DNA of 64,000 bases, taken from assembly GCA_003344405.1 (NCBI GenBank), contig NOWV01000003.1, positions 496,001 to 560,000 of the forward strand, written 5' to 3'. The position numbers and the translations under genes are program-made. How positions within the stretch are numbered: position 1 is the first letter of the stretch; every line of letters begins with the position of its first letter. This document shows, piece after piece, positions 13,701-26,098 of the stretch. The notes beneath the pieces were generated by a model, which worked only from the letters and a program-made list of their open reading frames with translations, was not told the DNA's origin and ran no database searches. The stretch comes from Trichoplax sp. H2. Taxonomy: Eukaryota > Placozoa > Uniplacotomia > Trichoplacea.

Positions 13701-15371
13701 ATTTAAGACAGATATTATTATAATAATCTTGTATATTCTAACCTAATTCGATACAAGTTATCCCAAGAGACCAGACGTCGGCCTATTTAATAAATTTAAG
13801 CTTGTAATTCAAAATTATATGATGGATATAAACCTGTACTAAATTTATAATATGGATGTAACAAAATCACCTTTCCATCATAAGGGCCTTCATCCATCGA
13901 AAGTATAACTTCAGGCGCCATCCTGGAATTGAATAGTGTGATGGAATTGTCTTAAAATGATGTAACGATCGCACTATACCTTAATATACTGTGTATGCTT
14001 TAACATAAACTATAAGACTTTTTCAGTAATTATGGCAGCATGATAAACCATCAGTATATTTTCCAGTATAACAAATATATACGAAACAAAAGTACATATC
14101 ACATGATAGGTATCTTACCAATAAGGCGATCCAACGAATGTTGTTGCAGGACATTTTAAAGAAGCTGACCCAAAGTCGCCTATATAGCATAACCGATAGA
14201 GACGTTAGATCTTTATTGATATGTTTATTACACCAGCGCATGAAAGATGTTTGCATCAGCCTTTACCTAGCTTTACTACTCCTTCGGATGTTAGTAATAC
14301 GTTACCAGCTGAAAAATGTAATAAAATCATTAGGATTCTGTCTTAGATTGAGCTTTTAGTCTTCTATATACCTTTTACGTCTCTATGTATTCTGTTCGTA
14401 CTGTGCAGATAACGCAAACCCTATGTGTATATATGATACATTGTTAAGATAGGACGCATACTGGAAGATAGTTATCCTTCTTAAATTGCTTACTTTCGGT
14501 TTTAAGATGTTAGATTATAGAAGGCTTACCTCTAATGTTCCTATGCAAATGGCTGCAACCTCATTCTCATGTAGTAAGTCTTTGTGGACTTTAATGGTAT
14601 AAAAATCAAGAAATTACAATTTTTAATACAATTTAAATTCCACGAAAATAATTGCGTTCTGAGTGCGTATGTCACAATACCTTCTACGATATCTGCGGCT
14701 GATCCTATGCAGTATTCCATTGAAAGCTAGATAAAGTAAGCAAGAATCGTTTAAGTTTGCCGATTGCAATAGTTCGTTTAGAGTACGGGTGTGTCTCAGA
14801 GCGTCATTGAATCATTCATGCCTCGAGATAGTGTATAATTTAATTAAGTTTAGGTGAGCTACAACAAAATTTTGTAACATACCCAAACGTAATCATCCAC
14901 TAAATAGCAACCATAATATTCAATAATATTCTTGTGACTACATGACCGTAGGAAGCTTATTTCTTTAATAATTTCTTGCCATTTCTACGAAGTCCGAATT
15001 AGTTGCTTTTAAATAAATAATATTACTGTATATTACCTAGGGCTCACATAATGATTCTTTCTTTACCTCTTCGGAATTTTTACCATTGAATGACATCTTT
15101 TTGATAGCCATGGCTTGGCTATTACTTTTATTACGTGCCTAATAGAAATATTTGATACTTTTATAATTTGCAACATTCAAATCAGATTTAACTTAAAATC
15201 TGTAGAAAACAAGTATTATATTAATTATAATTAGGTTGGCTTCCTTACAAAGTAGACAGCTCCGAAGCTGCCATGGCCAATTTCTCTTAAGATATTAAAT
15301 TTCTTATTTGGATTTTCATGCGAAAAATATTCACCTACATTAGGGTCATTCCAACCCGTTGTAGAAGGCAT
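10778..15371 (-). CDS. TAOK: TAO family Ste20-like serine/threonine kinase
   Basis: Twenty-one exons: 15371-15249, 15138-15067, 14984-14883, 14726-14681, 14588-14530, 14420-14372, 14308-14267, 14179-14119, 13922-13871, 13782-13743, 13662-13566, 13458-13377, 13287-13099, 13006-12926, 12828-12505, 12428-12300, 12195-11995, 11873-11634, 11562-11350, 11248-11066, 10990-10778. They sum to 865 residues in frame. Seen: glycine loop [13 protein letters not shown], catalytic Lys in AIKKMSF (about 54), HRDVKAGN (Asp about 148), DFG (about 166-168, as LGDFG), GSPYWMAPE, then a short acidic Ser-rich linker and a coiled coil of about 480 residues including [12 protein letters not shown], a TAO signature. 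Known: TAO kinases act on MAP3K/p38, Hippo and microtubule pathways. Start chosen at MPSTTGW, as in family members; an acceptor (TTTCATAG) lies just before it, so a 5' UTR intron is likely. The C-terminus is shorter than vertebrate TAOK1, ending KKESAHEY. Confidence 0.95.
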
Positions 15372-15837
15372 TCTATGAAATGAGAAGGAGTGGGTACGTT
15401 CGCTTAGAGTCAAGATCAGGATTTATATCACGTAATCGTGAAGAAGAGCTTTTATGTCTTTACTAATTTCCTGTAGGTTAACGTAGTGAAACGTATACAT
15501 AACTAAATCTTCTTTAGCTGTAGCTAACAGCCTCAAATTGTTTTAAATTTAGTATATACTCGTATGGCAATAGTTCTATCGGTACTGTAATGCTGCGCTT
15601 CGTTTTGGAAAGATTAAAATTAATTAATCAGGGTTATGGCCGCACCTCCAACAGATGTGTTTATTGAATAATGTAGAATAAGAGGAGTCACTAGGCTAGT
15701 GTTCTGTACGTGTTCGTACGTTTAGTTCAGAGTACTGAACTTCTTGCAAGACTCACTCACTTTAGTTTAATTTCGAGGATGAGGTTTTATACATATACAA
15801 GAGTTAAGCTAACTATAGAAGTCTTTCAGGTTCTCCA

Positions 15838-16110
15838 CTGTACACTGTCGACGACTACTACAGTAGATTTCTTTTAGTAGTCCATGACACTGTAAACGAT
15901 GCAGCACAGCATAAATAGTACAGAAATTTGTAGTTTGATAAGGGTTGTCGAATCATCTCACTGTACTGTACAGTCATGGACTAGTACTGTACGATGGTGT
16001 ACTGTAGGTACTGTAGTGTACAATGTACACTGTACAGTACAGTATACGGTATGCAGTACGGTAGTAGTGTTTTTTCGTTTAGTTGTCCTACTACTGTACT
16101 GTACACTAGT
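15838..16110. repeat. Scattered GTAC-W repeats upstream of TAOK
   Basis: Loose runs of GTAC separated by single A or T, plus a minus-orientation copy of the dispersed motif containing TAGTAGTCCAT (15868-15885). Confidence 0.7.
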
Positions 16111-16132
16111 GCTCGTATAAATATAGTACAAA

Positions 16133-16196
16133 TATTATAATAATAATAATAATATATAATTAATTAATTAATTTGTATACTGTATTATTATTATTA
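16133..16196. repeat. A/T microsatellite with inverted halves
   Basis: A TAA run (16134-16153), a TTAA run (16158-16173) and a TTA run (16184-16196). The TAA and TTA parts are complementary and could fold. Confidence 0.8.
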
Positions 16197-17374
16197 CACT
16201 ACCTGAAATTGGCAAATATAACAGAGCACATTAAACATACTGTACCTAGACCAGAACGGCATACATAGTCGTTAAATCGATTTCTCTTCTGTGCTGTACT
16301 TATCATGAATAAAAATTCTTATGGCTTTCACTATCGGATCTACTCTAAATGCTGAAGATGCAGATCAGAGCTTATGGTACGGTAGTTCTTTCGTGGATGT
16401 AATGCTTTACTTAAGGGATGGTTAGTTACTATAAAAATTTATCATCAAATGCTATTTCTGATATCTTGACGAGCATGGTAACGGGTAAAAGCTTTTTTAC
16501 TCATGGGTAAGAACGTGGCGATAGCTAAGATCATCATAAATAAGTTTATAGTATTGAAACAAATTTAAACTCTATCAAAATTACTTTAATTCACAGTTAC
16601 TCAACTTTCATGTACATACGAGTATTTACCTACGAATAACAAACGAGTACACCATTAATATGACTGGAAACTACCATATTAACGGCTGTTGGGTCTCCAA
16701 GAACTAACGCCCAACAGACTGTCATGACTGCGACAAAATATGATTCTCGCTAACAATTATCAGTGATATATAGGTATATAGCCTAGCCTGAATTTTACTT
16801 ACTATAATCCCTTCAAATTTGCAGTATACATACAGTGTGAATTAACCCATTTATGTGATACTTGGTCTGGGCATCAGATGATTCCCTAATCCCAAACTTT
16901 AAGTTTACGTTGGACCTATATTTAGAGATTATTTTTGGTGTAGAGTATACTCATATAGATAGATCTTTACAGTATGATCCGATCTTTATTCATGTTATTT
17001 AAATTTTACAGTGGTGCATAATCATTCATACACCCGGGCCAATCTCAACTAATGTGATACAATCCATCAAATATAACAAACATCAGTATTCAAAATTATA
17101 GAAGCACTCTACAGTACTGTACTGTATTGATCAAATATCCTTCTCACATTTACTACTCAGTTTTCAGGAGTAAGAACTAATTCATAATAATTTTAAAATT
17201 CTTTACATACTCATTATGCGATGATCCTGTTGCAATGTTATTTACCTGGAATTTCTATCTTTTCCACAATCTGTAATATAATTCCATTCCTTAATAAAAA
17301 CTCTGGTGCCAGAGAAAGGCTCTACGATTACAAACGATGACAACCAAGTGAATGCCGTCTAGTCGATGCAAATA

Positions 17375-17825
17375 CTGTACTGCACATACCGTACAGGCGT
17401 GCACTAGAGACCCTCTATAGGGTCTCTAGCGTGCACTGTACAGTGTACAGTATCAGAAGTACGGGACCGTACAGTACAGTACAGTACATGTCTGTCAGTA
17501 ACACTGTACTGTATCAACCATACTGTTCAGTACAGTACATTAAGAAATAAAATATACAGTACTGTACTGTACATGTACCGTACTGTATATGACGTACTGT
17601 ACAGTACATGTACACTGTTACTGTACTATTACCTTCATGAAAACGGATGGGCGGACACTCATCTTGAAAATGATTACAGTAGTCCTGTACAGTGTACAGT
17701 ACAGCACTTTTTTAGTGAGTCCACATCTGCTCAGTTCTGTTCTGGCCACCGTACAGTACTGTACAGTACTGTATTCTTTTACTGTTAAAAATTCTTTTAC
17801 AGTACTGTACTGTACATTTCCATTA
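17375..17825. repeat. Dense GTAC-W array
   Basis: GTAC tetramers separated mostly by one A or T, on both sides of a non-repeat island at about 17640-17690. The array is self-complementary at many offsets and yields spurious frames on both strands. Confidence 0.9.
17397..17436. mobile_element. 24-bp palindromic insert with 8-bp direct repeats (hAT-like relic?)
   Basis: GCGTGCAC occurs at 17397-17404 and again at 17429-17436. The 24 bases between have perfect 10-bp inverted arms (TAGAGACCCT and its complement) around a CTAT centre. Known: hAT elements make 8-bp target duplications and their ends often fit YARNG, as TAGAG does. The assignment is inference; no transposase is present. Confidence 0.4.
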
Positions 17826-18386
17826 TATCCGAACACGGACAGGAACTCCCTGGACGGTTGGACATTTCATCTTCATATCGTCTCAAAACTGTTCCAAACA
17901 CTCCTATTCGTTATAACTTCAGTATGCAAATTAGCAGATGTTACATTGCGAAATTGGTTCATTTTCCTAAATTATTTACAGTTTAACAGTAAAACTGGAG
18001 TAATATTCTAGTTTCCTTAGTTCTACTTTTCGGCAGTTATACAACGTCATAAGTGTTTTTGAATTACTAGTGATGGTTAAGAAAACATGCCCAGAAGATC
18101 AGTACTAAGTCAGTACTTTTCGACATTTTTAGACGATTTAGACTTAACGTTCGTCCACCCGAGACCTATTCAGCTCATGTTACGGCGGACATCTAGTATT
18201 CTTTCCCCACCCCCCCCGTACCTACGCGTAAAAGTAAAGAAGGAATTTTTTTGCACTACAGTATACCTATTTTCTGTTGGGGCCTACCAACTGTATAATT
18301 TTTTTCATAGTCTGCTCATGATAGTAGTTATTATTTAGCTACTGGGAAAGAACCAATAACATTTAACATTGAACGATGTCTTATAG

Positions 18387-18412
18387 CGATTTACTCGTAT
18401 ACGAGTAAATCG
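18387..18412. repeat. Perfect 26-bp palindrome
   Basis: Two 13-base halves (CGATTTACTCGTA and its complement) meet without a spacer. It contains the recurring word ATACGAGTA on both strands. Confidence 0.85.
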
Positions 18413-21400
18413 AAATATTTTTGAATTCTCTTTTGGGCTAAATTGATGCCCCTAAACGTATTAAATACGTGTTCATATTTTCATTTGTGAACCTGAAACA
18501 GTGACGACTTGTATGTATTTTTACTGTACTATAAAATATTTTTTTAGCACCGAAGTATTCTGACTAGTTAACACAGCGATTTTAATACTTATCGCAATAT
18601 TTTACTGTAGCGTCATTTGGGTGTATGTGTAGTACAGCTTACTATGTTGTTATTACTGGAAAAACTAAAATCACCTTTTTAGTTTTATTTTATTTACCAT
18701 ATTTAAAACTGAATTTTTAAGACCAGCCAATTCACTATTTCCGATGAAAAACTCTACAGACCGTACAGACACCAGCACGTTAACTATAAACACGTTTCTG
18801 TAGCTCCATGGAAACTGCGAGTTACGACTATTATGACTATACAATACGCATTGTTTTCAAGTACTGTAAACATTGCGGGTTTAGCACTTATTGTCATAAT
18901 TTACAGTTGATACGATTGCAATTAATTATCGATCGATCGCTAATATCCGGTTATAGATATAGTGATAGTACTTGTATATTAATATTTCACGAGCTGCATC
19001 GCATATCTTCTGCAGAGTATAGTATAGCATAATAAAATCATAGTAAATATCGTACTAATTAATACCTATAATCTATGAAGTCGCATTATATTATTATGTA
19101 CATGTTATTGATAATGAGTTATACCTCGAGATTTATGGCATGATACATTAAGAATATGAACTATTCGTATTTCGATTAACGGTATACAATAGAATGCTTA
19201 ATGCAGTACTGTAGTTACTATTGCTACGGTATAATGCACTCAGCAACTCAACAATGAACACAAGTTTGCTAAAACGTACTTAAAAATAAGACTTTACTAT
19301 ACGAACACTAGCATACAGTACGGTATACACTGTACACAGCTATATTCACGTTATAGTTGCAAGATCGTAAGTTCGTAACTAAGGTCAATAAATAATTAGG
19401 CCACCAACGCCTGACGTACAGCATGTACACGCAGCATACAGTACATAATGTTTATACACGAACAATAGTCAGTAACACTGTATATATACAAAGCCGAGTC
19501 GCAACCTGATAATAATTATCCTGTAATTTAATGATGGCCGCTTGATGTGTTATATGAAGATTTTAGATATACGAGTATCTGCACTATATTTTGTGATTAA
19601 CTAAGCGAATGCATCTTACCAGTGTTCCTACCTTCAATAAAAACACGTGAATAGGTACGAGAAATAAAATTAAGTCCTTTAGAACTTGTAGCTTTATTTT
19701 AAAAGGTCTTCTTATTTAGAAGTAAAACAGATTTATAGCTTCTAAGTATCATTTAATGAATAGTGAAGAAATATTATTAACAATCTTCTATCCGTCTTAT
19801 TTTTTGCTATTCTTTATATCGTACAGTAACTCATTTTCTGCGTATTGGAAGGAAAAAAGCCTACATTGATATGCCAGCATCAAGATTTAGCGATGAGGTA
19901 AGGCAGCTAAGACGTATTTGTACGTAAGTATCAGCGGCAAACTTAAGCTAGTGATGAGTTGCATTTGCGACTACGCGATATGGTTAGTTATTATCTCGCC
20001 TAAGTTCTCCGTAGTGCATGCTATAACGTAAGCTTCTGTAAAAGGAACTCTAGCAGGACAATACTACGATGCAGTCAAAATTATAGTCAAAGTAATAGCT
20101 GGAGCCAATCAGTCGATTTTAAAGTTGTGCAAGTAAAAGAGTGGGAGTATCATTATCTGTGACAAGACTTTCAGAAATAGTAACTTTACTAAATTTTGCT
20201 ATTTTTACCTAATACGTGCTTAAAATAATACTTGTTGAAGTGTTTGCACGTACAGTACATACGATTAACTTGGAATCGCTATCAGATTGAGCCCTTGAGC
20301 CATGCGTGTACTCCGATTTAACACAACACTAGTATAATTGTAATTCTCCAACTATAATTAACTGATTCGAAAAACTGATTTTTTCGGGAACCAATATTTA
20401 CGATATACAGAAACCTTATTTAGATGATTATAAAAATAGTATTTGCAATGGTAATTGGAATGCAATTTCATGAATTACTCCTTTGGATAGCTACCTTTTT
20501 CTATAATTAGATAATTTAGTTCTCTATATTAATACAAAGAGAACTCTTATATCTAGTCCATTATGATTTCTATTGCGACAGTAGATCACTCACGCTAGAC
20601 ATTATCTTATCAGTCAGCTATGCGGTTTACCTACCCTAATTGCTACATGTTATAAGTCTCATAAATAACGTAATTATTTATTGCGATATGAATAAGTTAA
20701 AAGTTGATGATTTCAAGAGATTCTTAACAATACTGCAAGATGTTTCAGGTAGCTTTTTAGACTCATTTTAGAGAGACAGTATGACTACTAGTACATTAGG
20801 AGCTACCAATATGGGTTATAACAGAGATTATATAAGTAATAATATCCCTGAAATCAGAAACACAACTCAATCAACTGTAATGAAATCTGTGTTTTTCAGA
20901 AATAAATTTAAATAATTATTGCTTTAATTTTAAATTTCTCGCAATGAATATCTATGTGTAATCGTAATACTGTACCACCTAGATCGACTTAACTGGACAC
21001 ATTGCAACAGTTGTCGGAATGATCAGTTGTATGACAGTAACGAATTTGTGATTACTGTGTATTGCTCGATAAATACACAATTATGATCTGCCCGATGGAT
21101 CAAATTAATTAATCATAAGAATCAATTTTCAAATGCGGATAAAAAATTTTGATAGCTTTCCATACTTGCAAATATTTTCTTAAGTAGTTACAATATTCAA
21201 ACCACTAAGTATCTGTACTCATCCAGCAACGTGGGGTATATCATGCTGTGTCTCGATGTATTGTCATTATTAATAATTGTAGGGTAGGCTGTTTCTATCG
21301 CCCCTGACTGGTAGCTTTTTCTATAATCAAATCCGTCATAACTACTATTGAATTAGACATCACGTAAACAGTATCATGGTAACCTACGATCGAGCTATTC

Positions 21401-22311
21401 ACATACATCTGTTTCTGGCTTAAGAGATACACGTTCAAATTTAATTTCCTATTTCTTTCCTGACTATTCTGTGAGTACTGATATTAACTGAAATAGTTCT
21501 GTCTCTAAGTTGAAAAATTCGATGATGATTCTTACGTAAAAACTTTACTAATTATTTGCTTTACAATTATCATCTTGATTTGTATTTGTTTTATATGGCA
21601 AAATTTGTCTCGTGACAATATCCGTAAAAGATAAAAAATCTTCAAATATTAATCAGGACATCATTATTAATGAAATAAGTCTTAGATGTCACGCCGTATT
21701 TAAAAATCTAATAGTTATGAATCAAGCTTAATTCTGATAAAGTTCGGCTGAATTTATTTATACTCATAACGGCGAATGCTTATGCGGGATCATGCAAGAG
21801 TACTACTAATAACACGACGGCACTATAATTTTTTTATCAGCAGTCCTTTAAATTATGATTTACTAACACTATTATGATGTACGTATACAGAATAGTTTCG
21901 GCGTAAATTTTCTACAACGTCGCTAAAAGTTAATCTCTTATAACAGTTAATTCCTTATTACTGAATTGGTAATTCACTATAATACAGTAGGCAACGTAGT
22001 ACTGTATCGTGATTAAATAAATATAGTATATGATAACCTGTTTTGTAGTGCAATTTTGTTTTAACTTGAACCATAATATCTAACAGACAAACATGATGCT
22101 GAACGCTATCTTGCATACGAGTCGCGTGGTGATGCAACACAAGTTAACTCAGTATGCGCATAAATTATAATACGCAGTTTATTATTTTCGCAATATTAAC
22201 TTTTTCAGGTGTAGAACTATGTATTAGATGAAAAGACGGCACTGAATTATTATGAATAATACTGTACAACCAAATTGAAAAATTTTCTTATTGAATCTAT
22301 GTTGTAATTAG

Positions 22312-24010
22312 AGGGAAAATTTGCGTACTGAGAGAACTTCACCTAGGGATACCGTGAAGAAGAATAAACCTGTCAATTTAACTTTCGATCCTTGTAAGTA
22401 GATTTTATTGTCTCTATTTGTAATCCAAGGATCCTTAGAGCTATCTTGGATCTTGTAAACATATTAAAGGTCTAAGGTCTCTACAATACCGTTAACTTTA
22501 TTGATACGTAGTTACAAAATCAACTGAAGATTTACATATTAATCCGAAGACTCCAGAAGTGAAGCCAATCGATTATCAAGAAATGGAGTCCGCTCCAACG
22601 ATCAACGGTAAAACCATTCAGTTCAGTCTGCCTAAGAATATTGCTAATGAAAGATACAGCTTTCTCTATCACCCACAACTATCTTCCAGCCAACGTTATA
22701 AATTATGGAGTATTGCTACAATGTATAATGTTCAGCCTCTTCGTGATACGAAACGAAAATTATATGAACAGCAAAAAAACCTATCACTTAAAGAGATTGA
22801 AATAAAGAAGAAGATGTTACTTCAGATTGAAGAAAGGCAGGGAGTACATAAATCAACTTCTACTATACCCAGCAGGATTGTATCAGCACAAGTTACAGGC
22901 CATAGAAGAGCCGAAACGTTACCTAAACCTAGGAGACCGCATACAAGTCCGCCACGAACTTCGACTTCTCGTCAGCAAGATAGTATGAAAAAATTTATGC
23001 AGCGTCTAAATTCTGCAAGATCGAATGAATTTAGACAAAATATTGCCGCAGCGGCTAAAGAGACAAACAGGAGAGAATTACCAGATATCAATGATAGCGG
23101 TTCTATGCTTTCTGCTCGCAATCGCAGTGACATCACTTTATCTCAGCGAAGTCGTGCAAACTCGTATAGGAATCGAAATGGATCATACATGCAGAGAGAC
23201 AGATCCGCTTCGCAGAGAAATCGATCGAAACAGGCTGACGACTCTACTAAAAAATCAGAAAATAATGAAGACACAATATCACAAAATCTTGACGTTTTAG
23301 CCGAATATCGTGCACCAGATGCTCCATGGGCGTCTGCCGATACCGTCAGTATTGCGGAAAGTATGTCATTAGGAGGAGATAGAGTTTTATCTCATTTTGC
23401 TGATACATTGTCTTTGGGCGGTGATCGTGTTATTGGTAATCAGGACAGCATATCCCTGACAGGAGATTTACCTACCGGCAGAGGAATGCATAGCGAAACT
23501 GTAAGCAGAGACCAAGAAACTGATGTAACTGCTGCTGGTCACTCAACTTCGGTCGAAAACAGAGTAGATAAGGAAGGTGACGATATTAGTATTGGTACGC
23601 CTAGTATTTCGGAAGGTATGCTAGAAGAACCTAAAAAAGTAACTCTTGGATTCACAACGGAAGAAGAGACGATTCTTGAAGAAGGTGCTACTGATTTCGA
23701 TGTAGTTCGAAAACGACGTGCGCAGACTACGATCGAGAATTCTATTCGTAGAGCTGATTCAAATGCTAGCATGTCTGGTCGAGCAAAGAGCGGCTCGTTT
23801 TCCACTAGTATAAAAAATTCTCAAAGTAGCACAAGTATATCTAGCGATGATTCTTTTCATAAAGCTTTAAGAGCATCATCAGAAGATCCTGGCGATACTT
23901 TTTTTACAAATCGCCAAGATGCTAGAGCTGGTGATGGCTTTTGGGGTAGAATGGCTCAGGAAAAGAAAGACACACTTAGTGTCTTCGGTAACTCAGAAAC
24001 ATTAACGTAA
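22312..24010 (+). CDS. Unrecognised Ser/Arg-rich protein (5' end incomplete)
   Basis: Two exons are clear: 22312-22393 and 22512-24010, joined in phase 1 (CCTT|GTAAGT to CGTAG|TT). The start codon must lie further upstream and was not found. Seen in the roughly 527 residues: an ordered-looking N-terminal part (IANERYSFLYHPQL, then a charged helix around KRKLYEQQKNLSLKEIEIKK); a long basic Ser/Arg region with many phosphorylation-like RSxS words; a repeated motif SLGGDRV (twice, about 23 residues apart, then SLTGDL); and a Trp-containing tail (DGFWGRMAQEKKDTLSVFG). It has no membrane segment or catalytic motif that I know. An AATAAA lies at 24024-24029, just after the stop. It faces VPS29 tail to tail. 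Function unknown. Confidence 0.75.
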
Positions 24011-26098
24011 TTTTCGACTCGATAATAAATCATACAATGTCATATTAGTAATTGTAATCAGTGTCAGTCATCTTAAGATAGAACTATGAGTTCTTATAGG
24101 GCTGCATATTGCAGTAGCAAATCTTTATAGGTATACCCTGGATCTGATATTGTATTTGTAATTTTATTAGTAATACATACACATTCTATACGTAAAGAAC
24201 CTGACTAAAAATAGTAAATTTTACATCATGAATCAGTTACTAGATTTTGAAGTCGATACCAGGAACGTAGCGTGTACAATATACCATTTATCTAATATTT
24301 TATTTTCTCTAAAACTGTTAATAACGGTAACTCGAATTAAATTAGCTACCTAGTTTCATTTCTGACCGTTTATCGAACTACTATATATATATTGTACAAT
24401 GGAGTACAAAGTAGTGGTAAAGCTTCGTAATATGTTCTACTAGCTAATTAAAAGAATTATAATTAATAAGGAAATCTTACTTTTATTTGATCTATGAGAA
24501 TCAAAATAACCTGTCTGTTCATTCGTTATTTGCCTAAAAATTTTCATTCTGTAGAAACTAATAATTTTTATTAATTTAGTGAATAAATTACGATTACCGT
24601 ATTTGGAATTAGCAAAGGAAACTTACTGAATGTTTGCTTATAGACAGACGTGATTGAAAGTGTTGCATTTATGCATTTTATAACATTTTAACCGGCAAGG
24701 GGCGCGCTACGCTTCTATTAAGTATCTGAATACAAAACAATACAAATGCATTTCTTTAAATGGTGTTAATTTATATCTAAATTATGTAATAGTAGTACCT
24801 TCGTCTCCAAATAGAATAGATATATCTAGTAAGGGCCATACGGTGTACTTGTACGTTTACATATAAATAGCAGTAAATATTCGATTGCATGCAGTTATTA
24901 TAACAGTTGCTGTATAGCAGATTAGTAGCCATTTTGCATTTGTAGACTACAATTAATGTTAGATGCTAAAATTTGCCCTATTTCGTAAAATTTTTGAAAA
25001 CATAACCAGTCGTGTTTATATTGAGTATGCATTAATTTTATGCTTCAGCGAATTATAAATGCATGATATAACGAGGTCGCTGTTTGGGGGCTTTATGAAG
25101 CAATATCCAAAATTATCAGAGCAGTGTTCTGAACCTAAACCTACAGTGGTAAGTTTACATTATAAGTACATATATGGAGAAATAGGGGGTTACTGAAAGT
25201 TTAGTATAAATTAATTATAATTCAGTCCCTTGATTATAATTACTACATATTGCACAATGCACAGATACATTAAATCGTAGCAGCTATTGCTATGGAATTA
25301 ACGAACCAAAATCTATCGAAACTAAAAACTAAAATTAATGAAAATTGAAGAAAGTCAGGCATACATGGTCGTGGTACAGCTTAAGATCATAGCTATTATT
25401 ATAATAAATAATTAATCGCATACCAATGGCAACGATCGCTAACAAATCAGCTATTCATAGCCTTAAAATCAGCAAATATTTTAAAATTTTTGAAGCGAAA
25501 GAGTAGATTTCCTTTTCACTTGAAATTTGCGAACAAAAGCAAGTACTGCGTATTTGGGCTCAAACGAGGTAATCAGCAATCTCTAAATTAACATTTGTCT
25601 TTTATTTTGCAACAAATACCTAGCTAAACGTAAAATATAATTAAAATTTACAACACATTATTTAGATAAATCATATAGTAACATTGAATTTATATCTTAC
25701 GTACGACACTATGATCACTTGTAAGATCCTATCAAACAGAAGTACTAATTACTATACAATTACTGTGTTTCATGACTAAATAGTAGCTTGACAAGTTAAA
25801 TCGTAAGTTTTGAAGTTAACACAGGGTAATTCGATGTAAACATAGGTCAGCACAATTACATCTTGATGTTGTTACGCAAAAAGTTATCAAATAAATCATT
25901 ACATTGATCCATGCCTAATGTATAAAATAGTCAAAGCACGGTAAAACCATCTATATTATATCACTTAGTAAAAAATTTTAATCATAATTACAACTTTGTA
26001 TACAATAAAGTCTAGGTGTAGTTGTTGATAATATTACCACTGGTTTAATACTTCAAGATTTTGCATTATAGGCTTAACACTTCAAAGTATAAATTTAA
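24011..26098. other. Tail-to-tail intergenic gap, 22312 gene to VPS29
   Basis: About 2.1 kb of AT-rich DNA. No coding exon, GTAC array or mobile element was seen. Confidence 0.55.

Larger units (their letters stand above)
15372..22311. other. Long head-to-head gap, TAOK to the gene at 22312
   Basis: Almost 7 kb with no supported coding exon, although 5' exons of either neighbour may lie here. It holds scattered GTAC repeats (15838-16110), a TAA/TTAA microsatellite (16133-16196), a dense GTAC array (17375-17825), a small palindromic insert (17397-17436), a C-run near 18208 and a perfect 26-bp palindrome (18387-18412). Stretch 18500-22300 is plain AT-rich DNA. Confidence 0.5.

Noticed and set aside
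20688-20748. Exon-like ATG stretch ending CAG|GTAGCT on the plus strand
   Set aside because: It reads as a plausible 20-residue helix but ends in phase 1, which does not join the next exon at 22312 (phase 0). No other support.
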